From NCBI RefSeq assembly GCF_051014685.1, contig NC_135060.1, forward strand, positions 7,998,001 to 8,062,000: a DNA stretch of 64,000 nucleotides, given 5' to 3'. Within the stretch, counting starts at the first letter, position 1. Every line of letters starts with the position of its first letter. The DNA is from Ptiloglossa arizonensis (lineage: Eukaryota > Arthropoda > Insecta > Hymenoptera > Colletidae). The position numbers and the translations under genes are program-made. The notes beneath the pieces are model-generated. The model was not told where the DNA came from, did no database searches, and saw only the letters and a list, made by a program, of their open reading frames with translations. Shown in pieces: positions 23,180 to 35,696 of the stretch.

Positions 23180-24062
23180 ATTAATTTACGAGTACCATTA
23201 GTTGTCTATTTCGGTAATTGTCCATAAAATATTATCAGTAAGTTGTAATTTTAAGAAGAAGTTTGAAACTAGTCGAATTTACCCCTTTGGTAGTTCCAGT
23301 GTTGATGTATCATGAAATTTTCCAAATACTTTGGATACTTTTACATATAGATTGGGAAGTATAATCCGTTCCAAAGGAAAATTTCAATCAACGAAGTATT
23401 ATTAATAAGTTGTAATTTTAAGAAGAAGTTTGAAACAAGTTTGGTAGTTCCAGTGTGGATGCATCTTGCGATTTTCCGAATACTTTGGATACTTTTACAT
23501 ACACATTGGGAAGTGTAATCTGTTCGAAGGAAAATTTCAATCAATGAAATATTATTAACAAGTTGTAATTTTAAGAAGTTTGAAACAAGTTTGGTAGTTC
23601 CAGTGTTGATATAGCTCGCGATTTTTAGAACACTTCGGATACTTTTAGATACAGATCGGGAAATGTAATCCATTCCAAAGGAAAATTTCAATGAATGAAA
23701 TATTATTAACAAGTCGTAATTTTAAGAAGAAATTTGAAGTCGAATTTACGACTTGTTAACTGTAAACTACCCTTTGGTAGTTCCAGTGTTAATGTATCTC
23801 ACGATTTTTAGAACACTTCGAACAGTTCTACATACAGATCGGGAAGTGTAATCCATTCCAAAGGAAAATTTCAACGAATGAAATATTATTAATTCGTAAT
23901 TTTAAGAAGAAGTTTGAAACAAGTCGAATTTACGACTTGTTAACTGTAAACTACCCTTTGGTAGTTCCAGTATTAACGCATTTCGCGATTTTCCGAACAC
24001 TTCAAACACTTTTACATACAGATCGAGAAGTACAATCCGTTCCAAAGAAAAATTTCAATCAC
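23180..24062 (+). repeat. Tandem repeat of about 150-180 bp, 5 units, related to 14.3-14.7 kb
   Basis: Units contain GTAATTTTAAGAAGAAGTTT, TTTGGTAGTTCCAGTGTTGA, CGATTTTTAGAACACTTCGG, ACATACAGATCGGGAAGTGT and CCATTCCAAAGGAAAATTTC. The first unit also carries the GTTGTCTATTTCGGTAATTG block that defines the array at 14.3 kb, so both grew from a shared ancestor. The last two units add a GAATTTACGACTTGTTAACT segment, showing a higher-order step in the expansion. Confidence 0.85.
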
Positions 24063-24339
24063 ACTTGCAAAAGAAACATGATCGTTCGAAAGCCAGACCA
24101 TTTTACAACATTCAACTTCTTCCTCCTCGATCGTTGTTCTCCATCACGAACGAAACAGCTGATACAACCTGTGTCCCAATTGCGCGACGCACCCTACACA
24201 CACGTAGAGGTATTCCATACTAAATCGTGTCATGTGAAGAATTAGGTCGAGGGAAGCTTAGTCCGATTGGTAAGAATTGGCGACAATTTGAGACGAAATA
24301 TTGTATCGCGACAGGATCGACTCGAATCTTGAAAAGATC

Positions 24340-25060
24340 AAGCAAGGGCCAGAGTCGAGTCGAAACGAGATTGGCTCGAGTCAGATTCGGAGGACGTCGT
24401 TCTTCGGTTCGAGACGACGGTTTGCGAGAAAATTAGGTCGAGTCGAGTCGGATCGCAAAGTGTCTATACAAAGTCGAGTTAGATCGTGAGAAGACTCGAT
24501 CAGATCGAATCGGGTCGCGAGGAAATTGAACCCGATAGTCGAGTGAGGTCGTCGCGAGATTGGATCTTATCGAGTCGGGTCGCGGAAAGATTAAATTCGA
24601 TCGAGACTGGTGTCTTACCTAAACGCGAAGAAAATTAACGAGAGAATACTTGAAACCCAACGATGAGCCATTAAGTATTTTTCTGGAACTTGGTGCGTTC
24701 ACGGAGTAAATATCTCGCCAAGTATCTTACGTTGTACAATATTTCCACGTGGAAATGACGAGAGGAACGAATTCGCGCGAGAAGACGAACGAGATTACAT
24801 TTTAGGGTGTTCGAGAACGAAATTGTCACGGAAAGACGGTTAATTGATTCGGTTAATGTCCTCGCTTTGTTACAAAGGAATTATAGCCACTGTTCCAGTT
24901 TCTAGAATCACCCTGTACAGTCGAATCGAGTTGCGAAGTGATTCAGTATCGTCGAGAAAAGATTTAGTCGGGTCGAAGTGGGTCGTAGGAACGTTGGCTC
25001 CGATCGTGTCAAATCATAAGGTGGATTTGGCCGAATCAGGTCGCGAAGACATTGGATCTC
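24340..25060 (+). repeat. Degenerate GTCGAGTCGG-type repeat region
   Basis: Short motifs GAGTCGAGTCG, TCGAGTCGGGTCGCG, GTCGGATCGCAAAG and GATTGGATCTTATCG recur at irregular spacing. They look like a decayed minisatellite built on GTCGRGTCGG. No open reading frame of note. Confidence 0.5.
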
Positions 25061-28000
25061 TACTAGCAACGAGTATAGTAGTAAAATGATGACTCCATAC
25101 GGACGCAAACGTCGAAAAATTCACGAGAACACAGTGGTTTCGGGTTCTTGAACACCTTACACGTTTCTCTTATTCGTATTTTCATATTTCCTATACATTG
25201 CATTTCATTCGACTAATTATCCCCCTTTACTTAAACCCTATCTTCTTTGCACGCGTCCGTTCGCGAATCTCAAAAGTCTATAATCATCTATGCAAGTCTA
25301 TTTCATCTCTTTTGTGTATCAATTATTGATGCAATTTTTCGTGCAATTATTTTCATCCTTCTCGTCCTCGTCTCTTCGTATAAAATTACAGATTAAGCTT
25401 AATTAACGCTCCAGCTGAGCGTTGCCTCTCTACGTTTAACCGTACACGTGTTCACCTTGTACCTAAGGTATAAGACGATTGTTGTTTGTATCGCGATACG
25501 AAATGGCAAAATTCCAAAAGAATTTTTCCGGAAGAACGTCCCGTGTTTTCAAATTCGAGACGATCTTCTTCTCTCTTTGTTTCTCCACTCGCTCGGTGAA
25601 AAGAACGCCCGCTTACGGTATTTCGTAATGATTTTTTTGCACGCAACTTTTCATTCCCGGTTGTTTCGCCGCGCAATTTTTCCAGCCGCGAGTTTTATAG
25701 AACCGAGTCACGACTCGGTGAATATTTCATAAGTGGTCCGCGGAATGGGTGTACGCGAGAAGCTGGAACGTAAGAAGGAATCGTAAGTTTTAACATCTAG
25801 GTCAGTTGTCAATTGTCTTGTTAGCCGACGCACCAGAATGCAGAACGCGTGCAACTCGACTAATGACAGTCGCGATCCACACACATACACGATATTAATT
25901 ATGCATATAAATATATCCGGTATGCCGACCGCGCGAAATCCTTAACGAACAATAACGCGAAACAATGTTTCATCCGTAGCGATCGGTCGCGCATTTCGTT
26001 AAAGATATTTTTAAACGCGACACACGCGTGCGCGTGGCATTCAACGAGGCGAGTGTTATCGACGATTAAAGCCGACTCTTCCCGAGAAACAACACCTCGG
26101 GTATTTCGAGTACGATGTTATTCGAAAAATACTCTCCGCGAGCGTTTATTTTCTTCGATTCGTCGAGACAGGCCGGATCGAAACAACCGCGGGGAGAATT
26201 CTCTCACCGCTTTCGTATAAATAAACGTTGCGCAAACTTTCCAATTTGTTTCTCTAAAACTGTCAAAAATTACAAAGACTACGCACACAGAAACAGACAC
26301 ACAGTATCGTGTTATAATATTTTCCAACGACTAGATTTAACTCTCGAGAGCTCTGTTCGAAGAACAGAAGAAAAAAAGGAAAAGTAGGAATATTACTCGT
26401 TCCATCGGCATGTGCAATTTATTCGTACCAGCTCTCTAGTCAATTAGCAATTTTCTGGGAGCCAGTGAGAGTTTCGCGTACAAGCGGGAGCAACTACGAT
26501 CTTGGCTGCGGGACGTTCGCCGTGCCCTAACGCAAGTGCACGTTGGATTTCCTAGCCGAGACGTTTTCACAAGTACCAATTAGCCGCTGGTCATTGATCG
26601 GTGAAACCGCTCCTGGTATTAGCGACAGACGGTTAACTCTCAACCTATTTCAAAACGTTGCGACACGGTTCGCGTCCGGTTCGCAACGAAAAATTGCACG
26701 CAACTTTTTACGGGCCCGCGACACGCGACTAATTAGTGACCCTATTCGAGTAAGCGTGTGCGTTACGGCCGTTCTGGTATTCGAAGCATTCGAGTAACTC
26801 GATATTCGTGTCGAGTAAAATTCGTTTTACTCGAGCGTGCCGAGCACTCGGTCGTTCGATTGGCGGTTCGGGGGACATTTTTCGCGCGACTCTCGATTCA
26901 CTATTACCGTCACACGGTCGAAATCGAAACGTGATCGTTCGATACATTCATTCGAAAGTTCACCCAAGAGGCAACAAACGGTGTTTTATTATACTTTAGA
27001 TAGAGATTCGAGACCAGGGTAAAGCGAACAGTAATATTTCTCCAATTTTCATTCCTAGTGGAAAAATATTCAGCGATGATTCACCGAATGTTTCTAATCC
27101 TGAAGTCAAATCGATAGAACCAATTCTACCTCGCGTTACCATAGTTTCTGGTTAGAACGAAATGAATATCGGGTGCATTTACAGGGCACGTAAAAAAAAA
27201 AGGAACTTATTTATCGCGCGAAAGCATTACGTTTTTCCAGTTTGATAAAGTATCGTTGTACGGGACGAGGCAGAAAGTAAACATCGTTCGATTGTTAATG
27301 GGTTACGAGACCGAGTAACGTGCGATTAGATTCGTCCGAAAAACGAGGCCTCGTTTACGAGTACGGAATCGTAAACGATTCTCTCGATTCGCGAGAGCGC
27401 GGTTGTCGCGGTGTAAGAAGAAGAAAAAGAAGAAGAAAAAAAAAAAAAGGAAAAAGAGAAAAGAAAGAAAAAAAAAAAAGACGACTTGCCTTTTTGCACG
27501 AGACCGGTCGGGATTTTTGCGTAAGTGAATTGCACGGTGCGCGTAGCACGCGATGACGCTCCTCTTTCGTTCCGTGGAAACTGGTCTCGGAGAGGATCGA
27601 CCCGACAATGGTATCGAGACCGAGCCACGGCGCACTCGAGAACGCAGGGCCACGAACGTCGGGGCGAAGAGCTCGCTCGTTGGTTTGTGTTCCCTGAGGT
27701 ACAACGCCAAGAACGCGTAGAGACGAGTATAGAACACGAGGCGCGTCCGCTTTGACTCCGTGCACGCAGAAGAACGAGAGAAAAAAAAAAAAAAAAAAAA
27801 AAAGGGGGTTGTGCTCAAGTGGCGACGTCTGTTCCGGCCAAAGGACAGAGAGGAGTCGAGTGTTTGCACGCCGGCGAATTATTTTATTGCCGAGCGGCGA
27901 AACGCGACATCGAAACGGGGTTAAAACCCCCCTTGGTTTTCGTCGACCTTCGCGTCGCGTCGAGAACACGGAGTGGAATTGGATCGCGGAGGGGTAGGTA

Positions 28001-28135
28001 GCACTCGGGGTGTTCGTTACGGGGGAACTTGCCGCGCGAAATTCTTTGCGGAACGGTCTCTTTTCGGGGTGCTATGATCTTTCGGGGGATGCGGTCGATC
28101 GTTTCGTTCGACTGCCGAGAGTCGTCGAGGGGGTG
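25061..28135. other. Non-coding stretch, partly CpG-rich
   Basis: No supported gene. The frames at 27.3-28.0 kb are long only because poly(A/T) tracts read as Lys or Phe runs and because CpG-rich DNA lacks stops. The stretch at 27500-28130 is the most CpG-dense in this part of the window and could be a promoter-type region, but no initiator or first exon could be defined. Confidence 0.35.
27415..27481 (+). repeat. Homopurine tract (A/G only)
   Basis: About 67 uninterrupted purines, mostly A with GA interspersed. Long homopurine-homopyrimidine runs can form triplex (H-DNA) structure. A pure A-run follows at 27780-27803. Confidence 0.85.
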
Positions 28136-28870
28136 AATGAGTGAGTACATGTGGGAAGGAGTGAGTAAATGAGTGAGTAAATGAACGAGTGAGTGGTAAT
28201 TAAATGAATGAGTAAATGAGTGAGAAAATGAATGGGAGAATGAGTGAGTAAATGTGTGTGTGAGCGAATGAATGAGTGAGTGAGTAACTGAATGTGTGAG
28301 TGAGTAACTGAATGTGTGAGTGAGTGAGTAAATGAATAAATGAATCAGTGAGTGAGTGAGTAATTAATTGAATGAGTAAATGAGTGAGTAAATGAATGAG
28401 TGAATGAGTGAGTAAATGTGTGAGTGAGTGAATGAATGAGTGAGTGAGTAACTGATATATGTGAGTGAGTGAGTAAATGAATCAGTGAGTGAGTGAGTAA
28501 TTAATTGAATGAGTAAGTAAATGAGTGAGTAAATGAATGAGTGAGTGAGTAATTAAACGACTGAGTAAATGAATGAGTGAGTGAGTAATTAAACGACTGA
28601 GTAAATGAATGAGCGAATGAGTGAGTAAATGAATGAATGAGTGATTAAGTAAATGAATAAGTAACCGAGTGAGTAAATGAGCGAGTGAGTAAACAAACGA
28701 ATAAATGAGTGAGCGAGTAAACGAATGAGTAAATGACCGAGCGAGTAAATAAATTACTAAACGAGTGAATGACTGAGGGGACGAATGAGCTGATGCGTGT
28801 ACAAGTGAGCCAGTGAAAAAGTACAGAGCGATTGAGTAAATAAATGAATAAACGAGTGAGTTCACGAGAA
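28136..28870 (+). repeat. TGAG/TGAA/TAAA tetranucleotide satellite, about 730 bp
   Basis: Nearly all 730 bp are built from GAGT, GAAT and AAAT 4-mers in phase (GAGTGAGTAAATGAATGAGT and permutations), with C-containing variants increasing toward the 3' end. It shows higher-order repetition, for example blocks of GAGTGAGTAATTAAACGACT twice. The minus-strand frame in it (Leu/His/Ser/Thr repeats) is a by-product of the 4-mer, not a gene. Confidence 0.93.
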
Positions 28871-29780
28871 AGGGGAAAGAGAGAGAGAGAATTCGGATTT
28901 GTATCTGGATTACAGTCCTCGGTTGAGATCCACGGGAAAAATTTACACTATACCATTAATTAGAATTGTCTTTGAAGGTTCTTTAGCGCGGCTTCTTAGC
29001 TACGTCTCGATGCTTCGGGTCGCGAATCCGGGACGGAAAACACGGGAAAACGATCAAAGTTTTCCATTTCAATTATTTTCGTTCGCGCAACGACGAGACC
29101 CTAAACGAAAGAAATTAAACCATTCCGAGAAACTTGGCTCGCACCGCCGTAGGTAACGCTCCGAAGGAAGACTTCATTTCGCTACTTTAAATTCGCGTGT
29201 ATCGAGATCGCATGCTCGGAACGGTGGCAAAGATACACGAAATAACCGAGAACATCGTAGAATGAAATAATTATTCGAACCGTTTCGCATTAGGCGCACG
29301 AAGGGTGTATTCCGGCGGCGTGCGAGTTCTATCCAAAGGTTGATACGAACTGTCGCCCTTGGCGGTTAGAAACCTGCTCCTCGCTCGTGTTCTTAATCGG
29401 AAATTGTTTAACCAGTTCAACGCTCAACGTTTATCGCCGCGCGAGCGTTCGACCATCGACGTTGTACACATTACCCTCGCGACGACTTCGAGATGAAGAT
29501 GACGACGATGATGAAGAGACAACCTCTCTCTCTCTAGATGAGCGATCGTTCGAAACACCGAATCTCGATCCGATCGGTGACTCGATCTCCAGTTCGCGAA
29601 ATTATTCCAGTGCGCGAGAACGTCTCCTTGTCTGTCGCGCATAGTTACCGTGAACAACCCGTGAAATTTGAATAAATTTTAATCCCCTCGACGGAAAACT
29701 ACGAATCGAGTCTCATCCGTACCGAATTCAACTTTAACGATCCCCAATACTTCCATCGTCACCGTACTCGGGAATAATTA

Positions 29781-30015
29781 TTAACCCTTTGCACTCGAGG
29801 CTTCTTTGCCACCAGAAACCAAGAAAATCCTTCAAGTCGTAAGATTCATCCGGAATAGAACATTTTTATATACTTTACATCTTCTAATATTACACAAGAA
29901 CGTAATATTTCAATTTCAATTTGAATTCCAACACCACTGAGTTTCCCGGATCGAAATTAGTACGGTGAATCAGGTGGCGAGCGAGGATCTCCTCTCGAGT
30001 ACCGAAAGCTTGAAC
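29781..30015 (+). mobile_element. PiggyBac-like MITE, eroded copy
   Basis: Begins TTAA-CCCTTTGCACTCGAG and is collinear with the element at 45786-46035: CCAGAAACCA, AAATCCTTCAAGTCGT, a central AT-rich part, AATTCCAACACCACTG and the right end CCTCTCGAGT. The right flank reads TTGAA instead of TTAA, so the 3' boundary has mutated. TTAA flanks with CCCTTT-type ends are characteristic of the piggyBac group. No coding capacity. Confidence 0.7.
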
Positions 30016-32442
30016 GTAAATGAATTAAATTTCCGTAAACACGGTACTCGAAGCAAATTACGATGTCATTTTACAACCAGTTTGTTCGCCATTGATAACG
30101 GTACCCGAGCGTATCGTTTCGACAGCAATTTTCCATGCAACGATTGCGCGCTCAGATTTCCGATAAAATAGTCCAAACGTGACCGTTTGCTGTTAAATAA
30201 ATCGCGAGGCAAGGGTGAGTTAACGGATATCGTTCGTGCGAACCTCCGGGCATTAAATTCTTAGATTTCGAGCGACGAAATGTATACGGTGTAACCGATA
30301 GACGATCCGAGCTAAACGTTGGATGAAAATTCCAAGTTCAACGGAGAATGATTTTTATTCGACTCTGTACACTCCCCGAAGCAAAGAAACCTACGTGTCT
30401 CGTCTGGTAATTTCGTTCGGCGTCCCGATGCGTTGATAGGCATTTGTTTATATGGAAACTCTCCGTCGCTGGGTCTCTTCATGAACCTTGTGTAAACTGG
30501 CACGTGCAAGATTGCCGTTACTTACACGAACAAAAACAAATACGCGCAATACACGCTCGGAAAAATTTGCCAATGAATAATCATGTCCTCTCGCTAGAAG
30601 ATGGTAGGACTGAGTATACAAAGTTCAGGCTGACCGTTATAACCACCGATCGGACTCGCACAGAGAGAACGAACTGTTTCGTTTCGACAGCGAGCCGATG
30701 AGTCAGCCAATGTCTCGAAACTTGGAAAAAACGCTCGAAAATTCGTCACATCTTTAACCAACGAAACGAGGGAAAAAGAAACGACGAAACTTCGCTCGAC
30801 CGTGAAGTAAATCAAAATTTGTGGGAGCTTAAACATTTTCTGGATCAATATTCCGAGACACTGCGAGTATCGAATCTTTCGCGAAGGATTATTCTTTCGA
30901 TGCGATAAAGTCTTTTCGAATACAGTGTACAAAGAATAAATAACAATTTTGAATGAAGGTACTCGACGAGTACGAGACCCTTCCCAGAAGGAAATGAAAC
31001 GATTCAATTTTCATGTCCCGTATTGGAGAAGAGAAACATCCTGTAGTACAAACGGTCGTCTCGACTGCTTCCAATTTTGCATAAAAGGAGATCGAAACCG
31101 CGCTCTACGATCGGTGTGTACGGTGCGACGATGAAAGAAAAAAAAAAAGCACACAGAAGAGCCGATCAACCGGCTGAAAAAGAGGATGCGCGGCGACTCG
31201 TTCCGAAAGACTCGTATCTCTCGTTGGTCGCTTTCGAAAATTTCTCCCTTTCCTCGAGGCGAAACGACGGACCCCTTTTACCGCCACCGAACGTCGCGGG
31301 GAAGCTACAACACGGCCCTGATGGCCTGTAAACACACAAGTGAAACAGAACTTTCACGGCCACGGGCTCGACCTGGTCACTTCGTTTCAGGTATATGCTA
31401 CATATATGTACATATAGTACATACGAGGAGGTCGAGCAAAAAACGAGACAGCAGCGAACAGCAACGGCTGTCCTGTGGCTGCTCTCCGTGAGAGCGGAAT
31501 CGACGCATAAAAAGGAAACAGGTTATCGAATTAAAGCGATACTACCGCTCGGATACTGGCTCCGAGACGCGTAATTTCTATCCCCAGGGCTGTCCCGGAG
31601 GATATTCGGTGGCAACGGTACACTCTCCGTGTACAAACTCGTCCCGGTATACCTTCGATTTTCGAGCGACGATATTGGGTTTCGAACCGTAGCGCCGGCT
31701 CGAGTACAGCGCCTTTCCACGGAACAAGAAGAAGCAGAAGAAATGGCGGAGATTCCGGCTTGTTTACCATCCTTACGAGTTCGGCGCTCGTGTCGTGCCT
31801 CCCGATGTCCCTTCCCCCCCACTCCGCGCGCTCGAAGAAGAAAGAGAGAAAAAAAAAGAAGAAAAAAACACTGTCGCGCAGCAGTCGGATTGTTTTCGTT
31901 TACTCGCGGAACACTCGGGGTGGATCGCGTTACGCTTTTCGTTTTACAATGCTACCGGAGTTTGTTGGAAATTCGACACCGGCCCGATCCCCACCGCGCG
32001 AAGATTTCTAACGCGCTCGCGCGAAATCGCGCTAGCCGGAAAAGAAACGACAAAGTAACCGTTTATCGACTTTCGAGCACACGTGCGCGCGACGGGCAAC
32101 GTAAAAATACGCGATTCAAGGTAAACGTATTGCGCGGCGATCGTCAATAATGTGTCGTTATCGTCTACAAAGTTACGGGGAAAACAGGTTCCGCGATAAG
32201 AGTTCCAATAAAGAAGGCGTATAAATCGATCGGGAGTCTTCTCGGGTCAACCGTTCGCGGATTTTTCGCGGAGATTTTATCGCACGCGGCAGCCGGTGTG
32301 TGCAATTACGACACAGTGTTCCAGGTTCTCACCGCACGATATCGACGAGTTATCGTGCTTTCCTTCGCGGATCGATTTATTTATCCGGATGCTGGGAACG
32401 TTGAAGACGAAACCCTGATGTTATCCTCGAGGCGCGTGTGGA

Positions 32443-32467
32443 CCGTGCACGTGCACGTGCACGCACG
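32443..32467. repeat. CACGTG-rich alternating tract
   Basis: GTGCACGTGCACGTGCACGC and following bases alternate purine and pyrimidine and contain overlapping CACGTG E-box cores. Such DNA is prone to Z-form and is also a dense bHLH-type site cluster. Confidence 0.6.
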
Positions 32468-33709
32468 TGTCCCGTGGCCCGTTGAATTTTTCGTCACTTT
32501 GGTAGAGGTTCACTCCCTGCGCTTCTATTTCCCACACGTCGCGGTCCCTTCTCTCCCGCAGCAGTGACAGTGAATTAAAAGCACTCACCACACTGTGTGC
32601 GCCTATTTATATTTAGAACGTGGATGCACTCGAGAACACACACGCGAGACGAGTCGCGTCGGGGGAGTCACGTTGCTCGGAACGTTACACGATACTGATC
32701 GAACTGATATCCGATAATGAAAGTTATTGTTGTACCGTCGATAAGAATAGATTTACTTTTACACCTCGAACTAAACCTCGGTTACGCTGCTACGACGGAG
32801 GAGTACGTGATTATTATGTAAATTAAACGTTTGCATTCCATCCGAGAGACCATCATCTCGAATGGAATTGAACGAGCATTTTTTACGAATAAGAAACGTA
32901 GACAATCGGCTTTGTTTTGCGGAGGCAGATGTCGATAGCGTCGCATCCGTCGAGTCGACGTACGTGGATTCCGTGCGTTCGCAAAGACAACGAAAAGTGG
33001 TGAAAACTTTATCCTCGATTATCGATTCCAAAGGATATCGATCTCGTAATTCGCAGAGTCGCCAACGCGGAATACCAACTTCGAGAATTGTTCGTACAGC
33101 TGTACACCGTCCTCTGCTTCTCTCAAATTCCCCTCTTCCTCGCCGGTCTGTTCTGTTCTGTTAAGGTATACTTTATCGAAGGAATGGCAAACAACACGGT
33201 TGACACTTTTCTTGGTGCGGCAGCCCGGTTTACGCTGTAAACGCGAGACCCATTGTCCGTTTGTCAATACGAAGTACCGTATGCGCGCCAGTGCGAGCAG
33301 CCTTCGTTACACACACACGTACTCGCGTGTACGCACGACCTTCTCTTGTATAGGAAACAAGCATTGTATGCTTTAGAATTTATTTTTCGGTCCAAGAAAA
33401 TTCATACTCGTCTTACGATACATCCAATTATTCGATAACTTCTCGATTCGTTTCAAAAATTTCAATAATCTTCTCCCACGTGTGCGATCGAGGCATTTAA
33501 TTTCAACAAAAAAAAAATTCACATTTTTCTCGCAATCTTCAAAATTACTTAATAATTTCTTGGTTCGTTTCCAAAGATTCGATTCGAAGTGTTTCGGTGT
33601 TCCACAATTCGACTTAACCTCCTCGCGCTTCTAAAAACATCACAATAACGCACTGTGTGCACAGCATCGTCGCGACCGTGTTCATGACAACACGCCTTGC
33701 TTGTACCGT

Positions 33710-33729
33710 CCACGCGCGCACGCGCGCAA
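33710..33729. repeat. CG/CA alternating tract
   Basis: Contains ACGCGCGCACGCGCGCA, a strict purine-pyrimidine alternation of high Z-DNA potential. Confidence 0.6.
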
Positions 33730-35403
33730 GGAGAATACACGTGTGCAAACGTATGTATTACGAGTAGACGAGCGTGAGACTCCTGGACAGACGCCTCCCG
33801 GCTCGTGTATGCATCTGCATTCGCGTCGAATGAGGTTAACGTTAATGAGGCACAAACATCTCCAGACACCGTGGCCAGACCTTCCCTTTATTCACCCTGT
33901 CATGAGCCCTCGCGGCTATGCCACGCGTACACGCAGTCGGGGATGGGATTTTTTTTGTTCGAAACGACCGTTGGTTCGTTCCGCTCGACCGATGAACCGC
34001 GGTGGTCAACGCACGCGGCTTTGTTAGGAAACACGTCGCGAAACGTTTCGTCGAATTTTGAAAACTAGTTTCGTAGACTCGAAACTATTTTTAAACGTTG
34101 CTTTCACTTCCACCGAGAATGACATTGAAATTGCAAATCGGAAGAATGTTTACGTTTCCAACCTATTTTGCGATAATTTAAAATCCTTCGGTCACGCTTG
34201 TTAACTATATTTGGCGAACGCCTATAAGCCTTCGCTGTACACACTGCACTGATTGAACACTTACGAGCGCCCACGGTGTACGGACTCTCGAAAGTCCTTC
34301 GAATTCTAACCTATAAATATTTCTCGAACGGGTTTCGCTTTATGCGTTAAATATTACGAACGAAATTGTATTTAAAAGTGTAGTAAATAGATCGTAATGG
34401 ACCCGTGAGAAAGGTAATATAATTAACGTCCTCACAAAAGCCTCCTACTGTTCCGAGAAATCAGGAGGGAAGACGGTTCTCGGGAGATTCGAAAGGGTCC
34501 ATTAAACTTCTCGCGACGAACAAAAGCGCATCCCTGCTCGCCGAAACAAAAGGCGGTAAAAAACGTTCGATATATATGTATATATATACACCAGGTAGAA
34601 AACTTTTGAATCGCGTTGCCGTACGAAAGCAAGGCCATATATTATCCGTCTCGGGTCACCAACAAACACGACACACACCGCATGCCCGCGTACCGTTATG
34701 TTCGCTCTCGAAGCTGGTCCTTATCAAACGCACGGTATTGCACGACGCGACACGTATTTAAGATACATGGTACACGAGTGTACGGGGCTACTTACTCCGT
34801 ACAGAGACTTCAGCTTTACATGGTTCAACGCGGGTACATCCACCATGGAACACTTGAGAAGGATCGTGGTTGTTTGGCTGGGCATCTTGCAAGCGTCTTT
34901 TCACTTGTCACGTGTAACAAAACTGGTGGCACGTCACTACCGTGGGAAACGTCCATTGGTGTCCGCGACTATGATCTATCGTATCGCCTTACAACGAGAA
35001 TTAAAGCACAAGACCGGTAACCGTAAAGAGAAAACATAGAAACTGAAGTGTATCGTTGTTACCGATCGGCTCCCCGACGCAAAAGAACACGAGATCGTTC
35101 GCGCGAAGGATAAACAAAAATAAATGCCGTACGAACACAAAGAATCGACGGGTCGATTATACGCTCGGATCGCGATTCGAATCCACGTCTGTTGGCAGTG
35201 TACAAGTGGCAGTGCACCGTTACCGGTCCCGATCGAATCTTACGTTGCTCGCGATGTTCTACGTTCCTTTTTTATTCCTTTTTTTTTTCAACGACTAACG
35301 ACGCGGACACGATCGTCTCGGTCCATAATCACGCATCGATCGAACGATTATCGTTTGTGGGTGCTCGCGAGAGAGCTCCCGTGCTCAACATACTCCTGGC
35401 TGG

Positions 35404-35453
35404 CTGGCCGGCTGACTGACTGACTGACTGGTTTTCACTCACTCACTCACAAC
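35404..35453. repeat. GACT and CACT short tandem repeats
   Basis: A GGCTGACTGACTGACTGACT run followed after a few bases by CACTCACTCACTCAC. Two adjacent tetranucleotide microsatellites. Confidence 0.85.
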
Positions 35454-35585
35454 GCGAAACAGAGTGGAATTGTAGGCACATCTCTCCCCACCGCTGCCCG
35501 TTTCCTTATCCCCTCCGCCGCGGGACCAGCCAATGGCGGCCTCGCTCCACGCAACGCGTGTGCGTGACCACACTCGAAAAACGTG

Positions 35586-35696
35586 TGCATGCGTGAATGC
35601 GTGTCGGTGCACTCGGCGCTGGTGCACGCACGTTTGGCTTCTGTGCACGTGTGGGTGCATGTGCGTGTGTGGCGCGTGCGCGTGCACGGGATCGGT
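35586..35696. repeat. GT/GC-rich alternating purine-pyrimidine zone
   Basis: About 110 bp dominated by GTGCACGTGTGGGTGCATGT and GTGTGGCGCGTGCGCGTGCA type sequence. It is GC-rich for the window and lies just upstream of ordinary AT-rich DNA. The forward frames here (Cys/Val/Ala/Arg repeats) reflect the dinucleotide pattern only. Confidence 0.6.

Noticed and set aside
27303..27969. Overlapping minus-strand frames of 188-204 codons
   Set aside because: They depend on poly(T) runs read as phenylalanine and on stop-poor CpG-rich DNA, and several frames are open at once.
28482..28865. 127-codon Leu/His/Ser/Thr-repeat frame
   Set aside because: Produced entirely by the TGAG/TGAA tetranucleotide satellite.
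34616..35039. Two overlapping forward frames of 113 and 134 codons
   Set aside because: Two frames open over the same DNA point to a composition effect, and neither has a recognised motif.
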